From positions 1 to 64,000 of the forward strand of contig CBDCEG010000019.1 in NCBI GenBank assembly GCA_965215775.1: 64,000 nt of DNA, in the 5' to 3' direction. The DNA is from CBDCEG01 sp965215775 (lineage in GTDB: Bacteria; Pseudomonadota; Gammaproteobacteria; Cardiobacteriales; Ostreibacteriaceae). Shown piece after piece: positions 53,260 to 62,135 of this stretch (position 1 is its first letter; each line of letters begins with the position of its first letter). Below the pieces are notes generated by a model. It was not told the DNA's origin. It was given only the letters and a program-made list of their open reading frames with translations, and did no database searches. A program made the translations under genes and the position numbers.

Positions 53260-55056
53260 ATGGATTTAGCATTAACACTTAGTTTTATACTTGCAATAGG
53301 GACGGCAGCACAATGGTTGGCATGGTATTTGAAGCAGCCTTCGATACTATTATTATTACTTGCTGGAATTGTTATTGGTCCAGTTTTAGGTATTTTTAAC
53401 CCTGATGAAGCACTTGGTGATTTATTATTTCCTTTTATATCTTTGGGGGTTGCGATTATTTTATTTGAGGGTGCGATGACCCTTGAATTTCACGAAATAA
53501 AAAATCACGGAAGAGTTGTAACAAGGATTGTTACACTTGGAGTTATCATTACGATAGGAATTATTTCAGTCGCAAGTTATTATTTATTTGATATGGATAA
53601 ACGGATTGCGTTATTGTTTGGAACTTTGGTTTGTGTTACTGGACCAACGGTTATCGTGCCAATTTTGCGAAGTGTGCGACCTAATTCAAATATTAGTAAT
53701 ATTTTACGCTGGGAAGGGATTTTGATTGACCCAATAGGTGCTTTATTGGTTGTTTTAGTTTATCAATATATTGTTTCTGGGCATCAGGGTGAATCACTTT
53801 TGACATTTGTTAAAACATTTGCAGTTGGTATTGGAATTGGTCTTACAAGTGGTGTTGCGCTGGTATTTTTAATTAAAAAACATTTGGTTCCTGAATATTT
53901 GCAAAATATTTTCACACTATCTTTTGTGTTAATAATGTTTTCAATTTCAAATCATATAAAACACGAATCAGGTCTTTTAACTGTAACTATTATGGGAATG
54001 GTTTTGGCAAATTGGCCTAAGTTTCCGAAAAAAGAAATTCTCCATTTTAAAGAATCACTTTCAATAATGTTGATTTCTACTTTATTTATCATTTTAGCTG
54101 CAAGAGTTGAGCTAGGTGGATTTAAATTAATGGGTTATAAAGGTATTATAATCTTATTAATCATAATGTTTGTTGCTAGACCTCTATCAGTTTTCGCATC
54201 ATCTTGGGGTTCTAAATTAAAACTAGAAGAAAAACTTATGATTTCTTGGATTGCACCAAGAGGAATTGTGGCAGCAGCTATTTCATCTTTATTTATAATT
54301 AAATTAGAGCATTATAATTTAAAAGGTAGTGAAATATTAGTCCCTTTAGTTTTTACAATAATTATTGGAACAGTATTTATTCAAAGTTTGGGTGCGAAAT
54401 TTATTGCAAAATCTTTGAAAGTATCTGAACCTTCAGCAAATGGTGTGATTATCGCTGGTGGCACTGATTTATCACTTGCAATTGCAAAAACACTTTTTGA
54501 AAATAATATAAATGTAATAGTTGCAAATAATTCGTTTACTGAGATTAAAAAAGCTAGAATGTTAGGAATTAAAACATACTTTGGAAATCCAGTTTCAGAA
54601 CATGCAGATAGATATTTGGATTTGATTGGAATTGGTTGCTTATTTGCGATGTCGCAACGGTCTGAAGTGAATACGCTAACGGCTTTGAAGTATAAATATG
54701 AATTTGGCTCCAAAAATATCTACCGCCTAAAAGTAGGGGATAGCAAGCCAATGACAGCCAAAGAAAAAACTCATACTCATTGGCAAACACCTTGGTTATT
54801 CAGTGAAAAAACAACATTTACAAAACTGAATTCACTGTTAAAAAAAGGTGCTACAATTAAAACAACTAATATCACGCCTGATTATGATTTTACAGAATAT
54901 GAAGAAGATAACACTTTGAATAAAGGTATGTTTATCCCTATGTTTTTAATTGATGAAGATAAAGAATTAGTGGTTTTCTCCTCTGAAAAACAACCAAAAA
55001 TAGAAAATGGAACTAAATTAATATCTTTAGTTTATGAGGGAGAAAGTGTTGGTTAA
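53260..55056 (+). CDS. CPA-type cation:proton antiporter with TrkA-N-like domain
   Basis: 598-residue inner-membrane Na+/H+ or K+/H+ exchanger. About twelve membrane segments occupy residues 1-385, with the motifs LFEGAMTLEFHEIK, VCVTGPTVIVPILRSVRPN, WEGILIDPIGALLVV and SWIAPRGIVAAAISSLF. From about 390 a nucleotide-binding RCK/TrkA-N-like domain follows (NGVIIAGGTDLSLAIAKTLF, then FAMSQRSEVNTLTAL). The layout matches CPA1 proteins with regulatory C-termini. The ion cannot be fixed from the sequence. Confidence 0.85.
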   Translation: MDLALTLSFILAIGTAAQWLAWYLKQPSILLLLLAGIVIGPVLGIFNPDEALGDLLFPFISLGVAIILFEGAMTLEFHEIKNHGRVVTRIVTLGVIITIGIISVASYYLFDMDKRIALLFGTLVCVTGPTVIVPILRSVRPNSNISNILRWEGILIDPIGALLVVLVYQYIVSGHQGESLLTFVKTFAVGIGIGLTSGVALVFLIKKHLVPEYLQNIFTLSFVLIMFSISNHIKHESGLLTVTIMGMVLANWPKFPKKEILHFKESLSIMLISTLFIILAARVELGGFKLMGYKGIIILLIIMFVARPLSVFASSWGSKLKLEEKLMISWIAPRGIVAAAISSLFIIKLEHYNLKGSEILVPLVFTIIIGTVFIQSLGAKFIAKSLKVSEPSANGVIIAGGTDLSLAIAKTLFENNINVIVANNSFTEIKKARMLGIKTYFGNPVSEHADRYLDLIGIGCLFAMSQRSEVNTLTALKYKYEFGSKNIYRLKVGDSKPMTAKEKTHTHWQTPWLFSEKTTFTKLNSLLKKGATIKTTNITPDYDFTEYEEDNTLNKGMFIPMFLIDEDKELVVFSSEKQPKIENGTKLISLVYEGESVG

Positions 55057-55133
55057 TAGACAGTAAAAAAAAGCTTATATATTATTTAGTTTGCTGTAAA
55101 CTTACTGTTTTTTTTATAAAACACACAAAAATA

Positions 55134-55595
55134 ATGAATATATTTAATAAAATGATTTTAACAATGATTACTGTAACATCAGTGTTTTTCACTAATACTG
55201 CTTTAGCAAGAGGGGTTATTCCTGTAGGGGAAGCAGATAAAGTAGAAATAGTTGCTGACCTTCCAAATACAGAGGATTACAAAGTAGAAGGAACTACTGA
55301 TAGATACTTGGATTTAGGAAGATACCATCAAGAGTATAATGTTGCTTGGATTTTTCCTGTATGGATAACTGAAGAGCCAAGGCTTGTACTTGCTGAAAAA
55401 GATTCTGAAACTTATTACACATTAACAAAAGAGCAACTAGATTTTATAATAAAAGAAAATAATCTGAATAAAGAAGAGTTAGTTAAGCTAAGTTTATATA
55501 CTAGATTTGGTGGGCAAGCAGTTGTTGGTTTATTGATTTTACTAATGTTATATTCATTTATTTCAAAAAACAAAAAAAAGGAAGAAGAGGAATAG
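55134..55595 (+). CDS. Exported membrane-anchored hypothetical protein
   Basis: 153 residues: signal peptide to about residue 25 (ending NTALA), a periplasmic domain with RYLDLGRYHQEYNVAWIFPV and WITEEPRLVLAEKDSETYY, and a C-terminal membrane helix (about 126-142) followed by a Lys/Glu tail. The layout is a periplasmic domain held by one helix. No family recognised. A bidirectional terminator separates it from kdsA. Confidence 0.6.
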   Translation: MNIFNKMILTMITVTSVFFTNTALARGVIPVGEADKVEIVADLPNTEDYKVEGTTDRYLDLGRYHQEYNVAWIFPVWITEEPRLVLAEKDSETYYTLTKEQLDFIIKENNLNKEELVKLSLYTRFGGQAVVGLLILLMLYSFISKNKKKEEEE

Positions 55596-55620
55596 TTATA
55601 ATAAAAAGTTCTAATTCTAA

Positions 55621-55656
55621 AATACAGCTATCTAATTGAGTTTAGTTAGCTGTATT
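55621..55656. terminator. Bidirectional terminator between convergent genes
   Basis: AATACAGCTA pairs with TAGCTGTATT, with an inner CTAA/TTAG extension. T runs lie after the right arm and A runs before the left, so it can stop transcription from both sides. Confidence 0.75.
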
Positions 55657-55711
55657 TTTAATGTTTTCCTGAAGTTACTTTAAAAGATTTTATTTTTTCT
55701 ATCATAATATA

Positions 55712-56503
55712 TTATTTAATATCCTCTAAAATCTCCTTAAACTTATCTAAATAAATCATATTTGGTCCATCGCTTAGGGCTTTTTCAGGGTCTTGGTGAA
55801 CTTCAAAAAAGAAACCATTTACAGGAATTGTGTTAGCTAATTTTGCAATATATGGTGCGTATTTTCTATCGCCACCGCTTGTTGCACCTAATGCACTTGG
55901 TTTTTGAGTTGAATGAGTTACATCCATTATAATTGGGTAACCAAATTCTTTCATATCAATAAGTTGCCTAAAATCCACAACCAAATTACCAAGTCCAAAC
56001 ATACTTCCGCGTTCGGTTAACATTATTTTATTATTTCCACTATCTTTTACCTTTTTTACTGGGTGAATCATATCTTTACCATCTAAAAACTGTGCTTTTT
56101 TGATATTTATAATTTTATCTGTTTTTGCAGCAGCAACAAGTAAGTCTGTTTGTCTGCATAAAAAGGCTGGAATTTGTAAAATATCAACAACTTCTGCAAG
56201 CGGTTTTGCTTGTTCTGGTAAATGAATATCAGTTGTAATTGGTAGCTCAAATTCATTTTTGACTTTTTGCAAAATTTTGAGCCCGTCGTCAAGACCAGGT
56301 CCGCGGTAGCTGTCAATTGAAGTTCGGTTTGCTTTATCAAAAGAAGCTTTAAAAATATAAGTTAAACCTAGTTCTTGGGTTATTTTTTTTATATTTTCGG
56401 CTAAGTTCATAATCATAGCTTCATTTTCAATCACACAAGGTCCTGAAATTATGAATTTATTATTTTGTAAATTTTTGTATAGTTCGTTGTTACCAATGTT
56501 CAT
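55712..56503 (-). CDS. kdsA: KDO-8-phosphate synthase
   Basis: Condenses arabinose-5-phosphate with phosphoenolpyruvate to make the lipopolysaccharide core precursor. Motifs: FIISGPCVIENEAM, FKASFDKANRTSIDSYRGPG, TDIHLPEQAKPLAEV, and LTERGSMFGLGNLVVDFR. About 263 residues from ATG 56503 (one base after the upstream stop, ribosome site GGGAGAG); an ATG at 56518 is the alternative. It is paired with an unusual CBS-cupin gene. Confidence 0.94.
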   Translation of the reverse strand: MNIGNNELYKNLQNNKFIISGPCVIENEAMIMNLAENIKKITQELGLTYIFKASFDKANRTSIDSYRGPGLDDGLKILQKVKNEFELPITTDIHLPEQAKPLAEVVDILQIPAFLCRQTDLLVAAAKTDKIINIKKAQFLDGKDMIHPVKKVKDSGNNKIMLTERGSMFGLGNLVVDFRQLIDMKEFGYPIIMDVTHSTQKPSALGATSGGDRKYAPYIAKLANTIPVNGFFFEVHQDPEKALSDGPNMIYLDKFKEILEDIK

Positions 56504-56504
56504 T

Positions 56505-57245
56505 TTATGCTCTCCCATATTTATCTGAATATCTAATTATATCATCTTCACCAAAGTATTCACCTAGCTGAACTTCTGAGAATATAATATTTTCGTCTGA
56601 ATTGTTTATAATTTGGTGTTTACAACCTTTTGGAATATAAATATATTTACCAGGGTAAACTGATATTTCTGACTCTCCCAAAATCATTTTGCCACTTCCT
56701 TTGATTATTACCCAATGTTCTTCGCGTTTTTTATGTTCTTGTAAGCTAAGCTCACTATTTGCAAAAACTCCAATAATTTTAGCCTGCACATTTGAAGCCA
56801 AAACTGTGCTTTTATAAAATCCCCACGGACGATTATAAATATTATGATTAAGTGAAATATTATCAAATTTACTAAAATCATCAGTTAGTTTATGTTTAAT
56901 ATCTTCAATTAGCATAACTTGAAACTGTTGTTTTGTAAGAATATTCACCAACTCTTTTTTCGAATTTAAAATCGGTAAGAAATTTATATTTTTAATTCTA
57001 AATTTTTCACAAATCTCATCAAAATTAGAGTCTAAGCTTAAAAATTCAAAAGATTTACTTTTGATATTTAAAATTTCTAAGTCTAAATCTGGAGTTTTGG
57101 CAATAATTTCTAAAACATTATCTTTAGTAATTGTGCTTATAACTTTTTTTTCATCAGTAATAATAAGGAATTCAGAATTATTTTCTTGAAGCTGTTTTAT
57201 AACATCTTTTATTGTTTTAGTTTGTTGTATTTGTAAGTTTTTCAT
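56505..57245 (-). CDS. CBS-domain/cupin fusion (mannose-6-phosphate isomerase-like cupin)
   Basis: 246 residues. The N-terminal half (about 5-120) has two CBS-like repeats (FLIITDEKKVISTITKDNVL, then FLPILNSKKELVNILT). The C-terminal half (about 135-240) is a type II phosphomannose isomerase-like cupin: YNRPWGFYKST, LQEHKKREEHWVIIKGSGKM, and YIPKGCKHQIINNSDENIIF. Such cupins usually end ManC/CpsB nucleotidyltransferases, but no transferase domain is present. Its stop lies one base before the kdsA start, suggesting joint control. It could be a nucleotide-sensing sugar epimerase/isomerase in KDO or surface-sugar synthesis. Confidence 0.8.
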   Translation of the reverse strand: MKNLQIQQTKTIKDVIKQLQENNSEFLIITDEKKVISTITKDNVLEIIAKTPDLDLEILNIKSKSFEFLSLDSNFDEICEKFRIKNINFLPILNSKKELVNILTKQQFQVMLIEDIKHKLTDDFSKFDNISLNHNIYNRPWGFYKSTVLASNVQAKIIGVFANSELSLQEHKKREEHWVIIKGSGKMILGESEISVYPGKYIYIPKGCKHQIINNSDENIIFSEVQLGEYFGEDDIIRYSDKYGRA

Positions 57246-57348
57246 AGTTGCTTTGTAATATTCAGTTAGTTTTTATGATTAATAGGATAATAAATTAATT
57301 TATAAAATGTTATCATAATACTTTTTAAAATATTTTATTGGAGTTTTT

Positions 57349-57972
57349 ATGTCATTTATATTGGAAATGTTGCCGCTTCTTAGTTTGGGGCTTGGTTATT
57401 TAGTTGGAAAACAAGTAAATCCAGAAGAGGCTATATATTTTCTTTCTTATGGTGCGATTTTAGGAACTATTGCACAGTTTGTGATTTATAAGGTGCGAAA
57501 ACAAAAAATGCAGAAAATGACTTTCATAACTGGAATTATTTTAATTGTGTTTAGTTCTTTGACCGTTATATTAAGAAATCCAATGTTTGTGTACTCAAAG
57601 CCAACAGTTATTGCATTTGCATTTGCGATTGCTTTTTTTGTTTATTATAAAGTCAAAAAAACAACTATTTTAGAAGTGATGATGGGGAAACAGTTTGAAC
57701 TTCCTGCTGCAAATTGGAAAGTCTTAAACTGGGCTTGGATATTATTTCAAGTATCAATAGGTATTGCAAACTTAGTTATTATTTTACAAATAAATAGCGG
57801 TAAACTTGATGAAGTTATTTGGGTTAATTTTAAGGTTTGGGTGCTTCCAATAACCACTTTTATATTTCTTGGTGGGCAAATGGCATATATGCTTAAGAAA
57901 GGAAAAATGATTGAAGTAAATGATGATGGAAATAAAGATAAGAATAAAAATGATTCAGAATTAGAGGGTTAA
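57349..57972 (+). CDS. yciB: YciB/intracellular septation protein A family
   Basis: 207-residue inner-membrane protein with five to six membrane helices. Family sequence is evident: MLPLLSLGLGYLVGKQV, FVIYKVRKQKMQKMTFITGI, LGKQFEL-type GKQFELPAANWKVLNWAWIL, and WVNFKVWVLP. YciB influences envelope structure and division. A charged tail (about 190-207) is extra. It is followed after one base by corA. Confidence 0.88.
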   Translation: MSFILEMLPLLSLGLGYLVGKQVNPEEAIYFLSYGAILGTIAQFVIYKVRKQKMQKMTFITGIILIVFSSLTVILRNPMFVYSKPTVIAFAFAIAFFVYYKVKKTTILEVMMGKQFELPAANWKVLNWAWILFQVSIGIANLVIILQINSGKLDEVIWVNFKVWVLPITTFIFLGGQMAYMLKKGKMIEVNDDGNKDKNKNDSELEG

Positions 57973-57973
57973 T

Positions 57974-58927
57974 ATGTTAAGAACATTTACAATAATACAC
58001 AATAAATTAAAACAAACAGAAATACCAGAAAGTGATATAAAACAACATATAAAAAGTTCTGAATGGGTTGATTTACAAGATCCAACTGATGAAGAAAGAT
58101 TACTAGTTGAAGAAAATATTCAAAATGTAATTCCAGATTCTGATGCAGTTGAAGAGATTGAATCTACAGCAAGATATTTTGTTGAAAATGATAATATTCA
58201 TATTCATAGTCTATTTTTACAGCATCAAGATGGCAGATTAAATACTGTTACTGTTGCATTTATTCTTAAAAAAGATCAATTACTAACTTATAGAGATGTT
58301 GAGCTTGCTGACTTTAGATTAATCCGCCTCAAAGCCCGCAGTAACAGAGTGGAAGCTAGTACACCAACTAATATTATGGTTTCAATTTTGGAGCAAAAAG
58401 TTGATGATTTGGCAGATGCTGTTGAAGACATTTACAAAGATTTAGAAGGAGTTTCTAGTAGTGTTTTGGAAGAAAATGAAGATAAACTTGATGACACAAT
58501 AGAAATGATAACTAGGCAGGAAGATGAAAATGGTAAAATTCGTATGTGCCTAATGGATACTCAACGCTCTGTAACCTATTTGCAACGCCATATTAAAAAA
58601 AGTGAGCAAGATTATGAAACTTGTCAGGAAATGCTTAGAGATATTGATTCTTTGACAAGACATACGCAGTTTCTATTTGATAAAATTAACTTTTTGATGT
58701 CAGCGGCACAAGGGTTTATAAATATTGAACAAAACCAAATAATTAAAACGCTTTCAGTTGCAACTGTATTTTTTCTGCCACCAACTTTGGTTGCAAGTTT
58801 ATACGGAATGAACTTTAGATTTATGCCAGAACTTACTTGGAAGTATGGATATGTTTTTGCACTTGGGGCTATGTTAGTCTCTGGGCTTGCCACTTATTGG
58901 TATTTTAAACGCAAAGATTTGCTCTAA
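57974..58927 (+). CDS. corA: CorA-type magnesium/cobalt transporter
   Basis: 317-residue pentameric channel. The cytoplasmic domain (1-255) starts SSEWVDLQDPTDEERLLVEE, has a long helix with VSSSVLEENEDKLDDTIEMI, and the C-terminus has two membrane helices with the selectivity motif YGMNFRFMPEL. Length is typical. It starts one base after the yciB stop. Confidence 0.93.
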   Translation: MLRTFTIIHNKLKQTEIPESDIKQHIKSSEWVDLQDPTDEERLLVEENIQNVIPDSDAVEEIESTARYFVENDNIHIHSLFLQHQDGRLNTVTVAFILKKDQLLTYRDVELADFRLIRLKARSNRVEASTPTNIMVSILEQKVDDLADAVEDIYKDLEGVSSSVLEENEDKLDDTIEMITRQEDENGKIRMCLMDTQRSVTYLQRHIKKSEQDYETCQEMLRDIDSLTRHTQFLFDKINFLMSAAQGFINIEQNQIIKTLSVATVFFLPPTLVASLYGMNFRFMPELTWKYGYVFALGAMLVSGLATYWYFKRKDLL

Positions 58928-58941
58928 TAATATTTAGAAAA

Positions 58942-59496
58942 ATGGCTAAGTTAGATATAAAAAATAGTTGGTTTTCATCAGTAAAACAAATAAAATCACA
59001 AAACTATAGTCAAAGGATTGATAAAGAAGATATTAGTTTGATTGTTATTCATTGCATTTCTTTACCTCCAAAACTTGAGAATTATTCAAATAGTGATGAT
59101 GTTATAGATTTTTTTTGTAATAAATTAGACTGTGGAAAACACCCTTTTTATAAAGAAATAAAAGACTTAAAAGTTTCCCCTCATTTGTTTATTAAGAGAA
59201 CTGGTGAGATAATTCAATTGGTTAGGTTTGATGATAAAGCTTGGCACGCTGGGAAATCAAACTATAAAGGACGCAATAATTGTAATGAATTTTCTATTGG
59301 AATTGAGCTGGAAGGTGATGAAAATTATTTTTATACAGATAAACAATATCAAAGCCTTATTAAAGTAACTAAAACTTTAAAAAATAACTATCCCAAAATC
59401 CAAAAAAATATTACAGGACATAGCACAATTGCCCCAAAACGAAAAACTGACCCAGGGAAATTATTTGATTGGGAAAGGTATTTATCGTATTTATAA
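58942..59496 (+). CDS. ampD: 1,6-anhydro-MurNAc-L-alanine amidase AmpD
   Basis: Cytoplasmic zinc amidase of peptidoglycan recycling. The three metal ligands are visible: His in LIVIHCISLPP, His in ITGHSTIAPKRKTDPGKLFD, and Asp in the same stretch. SIGIELEGDENYFYTDKQY also matches. 184 residues, typical. It ends 55 bases before the island gene at 59552 and marks the left border of the accessory insertion. Confidence 0.92.
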   Translation: MAKLDIKNSWFSSVKQIKSQNYSQRIDKEDISLIVIHCISLPPKLENYSNSDDVIDFFCNKLDCGKHPFYKEIKDLKVSPHLFIKRTGEIIQLVRFDDKAWHAGKSNYKGRNNCNEFSIGIELEGDENYFYTDKQYQSLIKVTKTLKNNYPKIQKNITGHSTIAPKRKTDPGKLFDWERYLSYL

Positions 59497-59551
59497 TGAA
59501 ATAAGTATTGATATAAAACAAATTCACAATAATTTTTTAGGAGATAAAAGA

Positions 59552-59644
59552 ATGAATCAAGCAGTGCATAATAAATCAGTATCCTTTATAGAAAATCAAA
59601 CTTCAAAAATAGATATTGTAGTTACTGGAAAAGTGAGAGTTTAA
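59552..59644 (+). CDS. 30-residue protein abutting the reverse transcriptase
   Basis: ATG with AGGAG ten bases upstream; the stop codon is followed directly by the RT start. The product begins MNQAVHNKSVSFIENQTSKI and ends VTGKVRV. It has no membrane segment or recognisable motif. The strong ribosome site and the zero-base junction suggest translational coupling with the RT, as a small partner or leader peptide. It may equally be the remnant of a longer gene. Confidence 0.5.
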   Translation: MNQAVHNKSVSFIENQTSKIDIVVTGKVRV

Positions 59645-61243
59645 ATGAGTGCAATGTTAAAGAAAACATATTCTGATTGCATGAGCGAGTTAACAAACGA
59701 TGAACTATTTGATGGTTTATTGGGATATGGATTATTTGCTGAAAAGATACCTCCATTTTTAAGTTCAGAAAGTTTTTCTAAACTAATTAAAATAAATAAA
59801 CATAATAATTTTAATTTTGATGATAAACCAAGAAAATTTATAAAATATGAAAGCATAAGAAATATTAATATTCCTAGAATATTATCAATTCCACATCCAA
59901 TTGCATATAAAAATCAATGTCAAATACTAATTGATAATTGGGATAAATTGCAAACATATTTTCAAGAAAAAACAAAAAAGGATTTACACAAAATAAGTCG
60001 TATTCATATTAGAAAAATAGACAATAGTTCTAAGGTTTTTCAAACGTGTTATCAAGATATGGATGATATTGATTTAAATGATTATCCAGATTTATTAGTT
60101 AATCATGTATTTGAAATGGGACATAAGAATTTTTGTACAGATGATTATCCTGAACCAGAATTATTAATTGGGAAAAAATATATAGTAAAAGCTGATATAT
60201 CAAATTGTTTTCCTAGTATTTATTCACATTCAATACCTTGGGCATTAGTTGGAAAAGAAAAATCTAAATCAAGCAAAACAGATAAAACTAAATGGTATAA
60301 CAAAATAGATGAAAAATGTAGAAATCTAAAAGAAGCAGAAACACATGGTATTTTAATTGGTCCACATGCTTCTAATATAATATCAGAAATTGTTCTTATT
60401 GCTGTTGATAATGAACTAGTCAAGAAAGGTTATGAATACATTAGGAATATAGATGATTATACTTGTTATCTTAAAAATCATGAAGATGTAGAACAGTTTT
60501 TAGTAACATTATCAAATGAATTAAGAAACTATAATTTAGTTCTTAATCATAAAAAAACAGAGATATTGGAACTCCCATTAGCTTCAACAGAACATTGGAT
60601 TAGGAAAATTAATACTTTTATTTTTCCTGATGAGAATCAGAAGCTAAAACTGAATGAGATTAGAGCTTTTTTAGATATTGCACTTGATCTAATGAAAGAG
60701 AATAAAGAAAATTCTGCAATATTAAACTATGCTATTAAAGTTTTATCAAATAAAGAAATGACATATAATGCAAAACAATATTTTATTAATACTGTTCATC
60801 ATTTAGTTTTAATCTACCCATATCTAATACCTTTACTGGATGATAAAATTTTCACTCTCTTTGATATTGAAGTGTCTGAAATAGAACAAATATCCAAAAA
60901 TATTTTTACTATAGCAAAAGAAAAAAAGTTATATGAGGCTATGAGTTATGCAGTTTATTTTAGTATTAAATATAATTTTAAAATTACAGATAATTTATAT
61001 ACTATTATAGATAAAAATAGAGATGCGGTTTTAATGTTACTTGCATATTTACACGATAAGAAATTTATTAATCATTCAAATGTTACTAGTAGATATAAAG
61101 ATTTAGCTAAATCACTAAAAGATGATATTGATGAATATTGGATTTTTATATATGAAGTTCTTACGGTAGGTTTATTAAAGGAAGAGTGGCGAAAGATGAA
61201 ACAAGCAAATATAAGTTTTATAAAAAGTGAGTTTATATCATGA
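59645..61243 (+). CDS. Reverse transcriptase of the Abi/UG (defence) type
   Basis: 532 residues. RT motifs: A as KADISNCFPSIY (Asp184), B as HGILIGPHASNIISE (234-248), C as YIRNIDDYTCY (Asp270, Asp271) and D as LNHKKTEILELP. The second palm aspartates are intact, but the residue two before the Asp pair, usually Tyr or Phe, is Asn. The C-terminal part (about 335-532) is predicted all-helical repeat, as in Abi/UG antiphage RTs, and there is no maturase, integrase or endonuclease domain, nor a visible retron RNA structure in the 55-base upstream gap. It probably synthesises DNA in an anti-phage response. UG class could not be assigned. Confidence 0.8.
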   Translation: MSAMLKKTYSDCMSELTNDELFDGLLGYGLFAEKIPPFLSSESFSKLIKINKHNNFNFDDKPRKFIKYESIRNINIPRILSIPHPIAYKNQCQILIDNWDKLQTYFQEKTKKDLHKISRIHIRKIDNSSKVFQTCYQDMDDIDLNDYPDLLVNHVFEMGHKNFCTDDYPEPELLIGKKYIVKADISNCFPSIYSHSIPWALVGKEKSKSSKTDKTKWYNKIDEKCRNLKEAETHGILIGPHASNIISEIVLIAVDNELVKKGYEYIRNIDDYTCYLKNHEDVEQFLVTLSNELRNYNLVLNHKKTEILELPLASTEHWIRKINTFIFPDENQKLKLNEIRAFLDIALDLMKENKENSAILNYAIKVLSNKEMTYNAKQYFINTVHHLVLIYPYLIPLLDDKIFTLFDIEVSEIEQISKNIFTIAKEKKLYEAMSYAVYFSIKYNFKITDNLYTIIDKNRDAVLMLLAYLHDKKFINHSNVTSRYKDLAKSLKDDIDEYWIFIYEVLTVGLLKEEWRKMKQANISFIKSEFIS

Positions 61244-61323
61244 CCAATTCTAACATCCTAATCTACCAAAATGACAACGGAAACATAAAAGTTGATATAA
61301 TATTTCAAGTAAGGAACGCATAA
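61240..61323 (+). pseudogene. Truncated 5' end of a rhuM gene
   Basis: ATG overlaps the RT stop (ATGA). The 27 codons read SNILIYQNDNGNIKVDIIF and match the start of the intact RhuM gene at 62132, then diverge into QVRNA and a stop that overlaps the KilA-N start (TAATG). The matched DNA spans about 61243-61308 and 62132-62197. It shows that rhuM once followed RT directly and was displaced by the KilA-N gene. Confidence 0.75.
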
Positions 61324-62135
61324 TGGCAAAAATAACAGTATTAAATAATAAAATATCAACATCAAAATTTAATGAAGAAGATTATATATCTTTAACAGAT
61401 ATTGCAAAATCAAAAAACTCTACAGATGCAAATGATATTATACGAAATTGGCTTAGAAATCGTAATACTATAGAGTTTTTAGGAGTTTGGGAGAGAATTT
61501 ATAATCCAGATTTTAAAACAGTCGAATTCGACGGGTTTAAAAAAGAAGCTGGATTAAACAGCTTTACACTTAGTTCTAAAAAGTGGGTAGAATCTACAAA
61601 TGCGATAGGCATTATCTCAAAATCAGGTCGTTATGGTGGTACTTTTGCACATAAAGACATTGCATTTGAGTTTGCATCATGGGTATCGGTTGAGTTTAAA
61701 CTTTATCTTATTAAAGAGTTTCAAAGACTAAAAGATGAAGAGTTAAAACAGCTTGGTTGGGATATAAAAAGAAATCTTACTAAAATAAACTATCATATCC
61801 ATACCGATGCTATAAAAGAAAACCTTATACCAAAAGAGCTAACACCACAACAGATAAGTTTTGTATATGCAAGTGAAGCAGATATACTAAATGTGGCACT
61901 ATTTGGTATGACAGCTAAAGAGTGGAGAGAAAATAACAAAAATAAAAAAGGCAATATTAGAGATGAAGCAAATGTTAATCAGCTTGTATGTTTGTCTAAT
62001 CTTGAATCTTTAAATGCCCATTTTATAAATGAAGGACTATCTCAATCACAAAGGCTACAAAAGCTTAATAGCATAGCAATAAGCCAACTTAAAATATTAA
62101 GTAATCAAAATATAAAACAATTGAGTATAAAATGA
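61323..62135 (+). CDS. KilA-N domain protein
   Basis: 270 residues. A KilA-N DNA-binding domain occupies about residues 15-140: EDYISLTDIAKSKNSTDAND, IRNWLRNRNTIEFLGVWERI, and YGGTFAHKDIAFEFASWVS. The C-terminal half is hydrophilic with SEADILNVALFGMTAKEWRE. KilA-N proteins occur in phages and phage-defence contexts. The start overlaps the stop of the truncated rhuM copy and its stop overlaps the intact rhuM start (ATGA). The codon style resembles Campylobacterota-type AT-rich genes, suggesting transfer. Confidence 0.82.
   Translation: MAKITVLNNKISTSKFNEEDYISLTDIAKSKNSTDANDIIRNWLRNRNTIEFLGVWERIYNPDFKTVEFDGFKKEAGLNSFTLSSKKWVESTNAIGIISKSGRYGGTFAHKDIAFEFASWVSVEFKLYLIKEFQRLKDEELKQLGWDIKRNLTKINYHIHTDAIKENLIPKELTPQQISFVYASEADILNVALFGMTAKEWRENNKNKKGNIRDEANVNQLVCLSNLESLNAHFINEGLSQSQRLQKLNSIAISQLKILSNQNIKQLSIK

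Noticed and set aside
59429..59644. 71-codon version of the small gene before the RT
   Set aside because: Its first 41 codons overlap ampD in another frame and lack a ribosome site; the 30-codon start at 59552 has a strong one.
59645..61243. Group II intron or retron reverse transcriptase
   Set aside because: No maturase or endonuclease domain, no intron RNA domains flanking, and no msr-msd-like inverted repeats in the short upstream gap; the helical C-terminus favours Abi/UG types.
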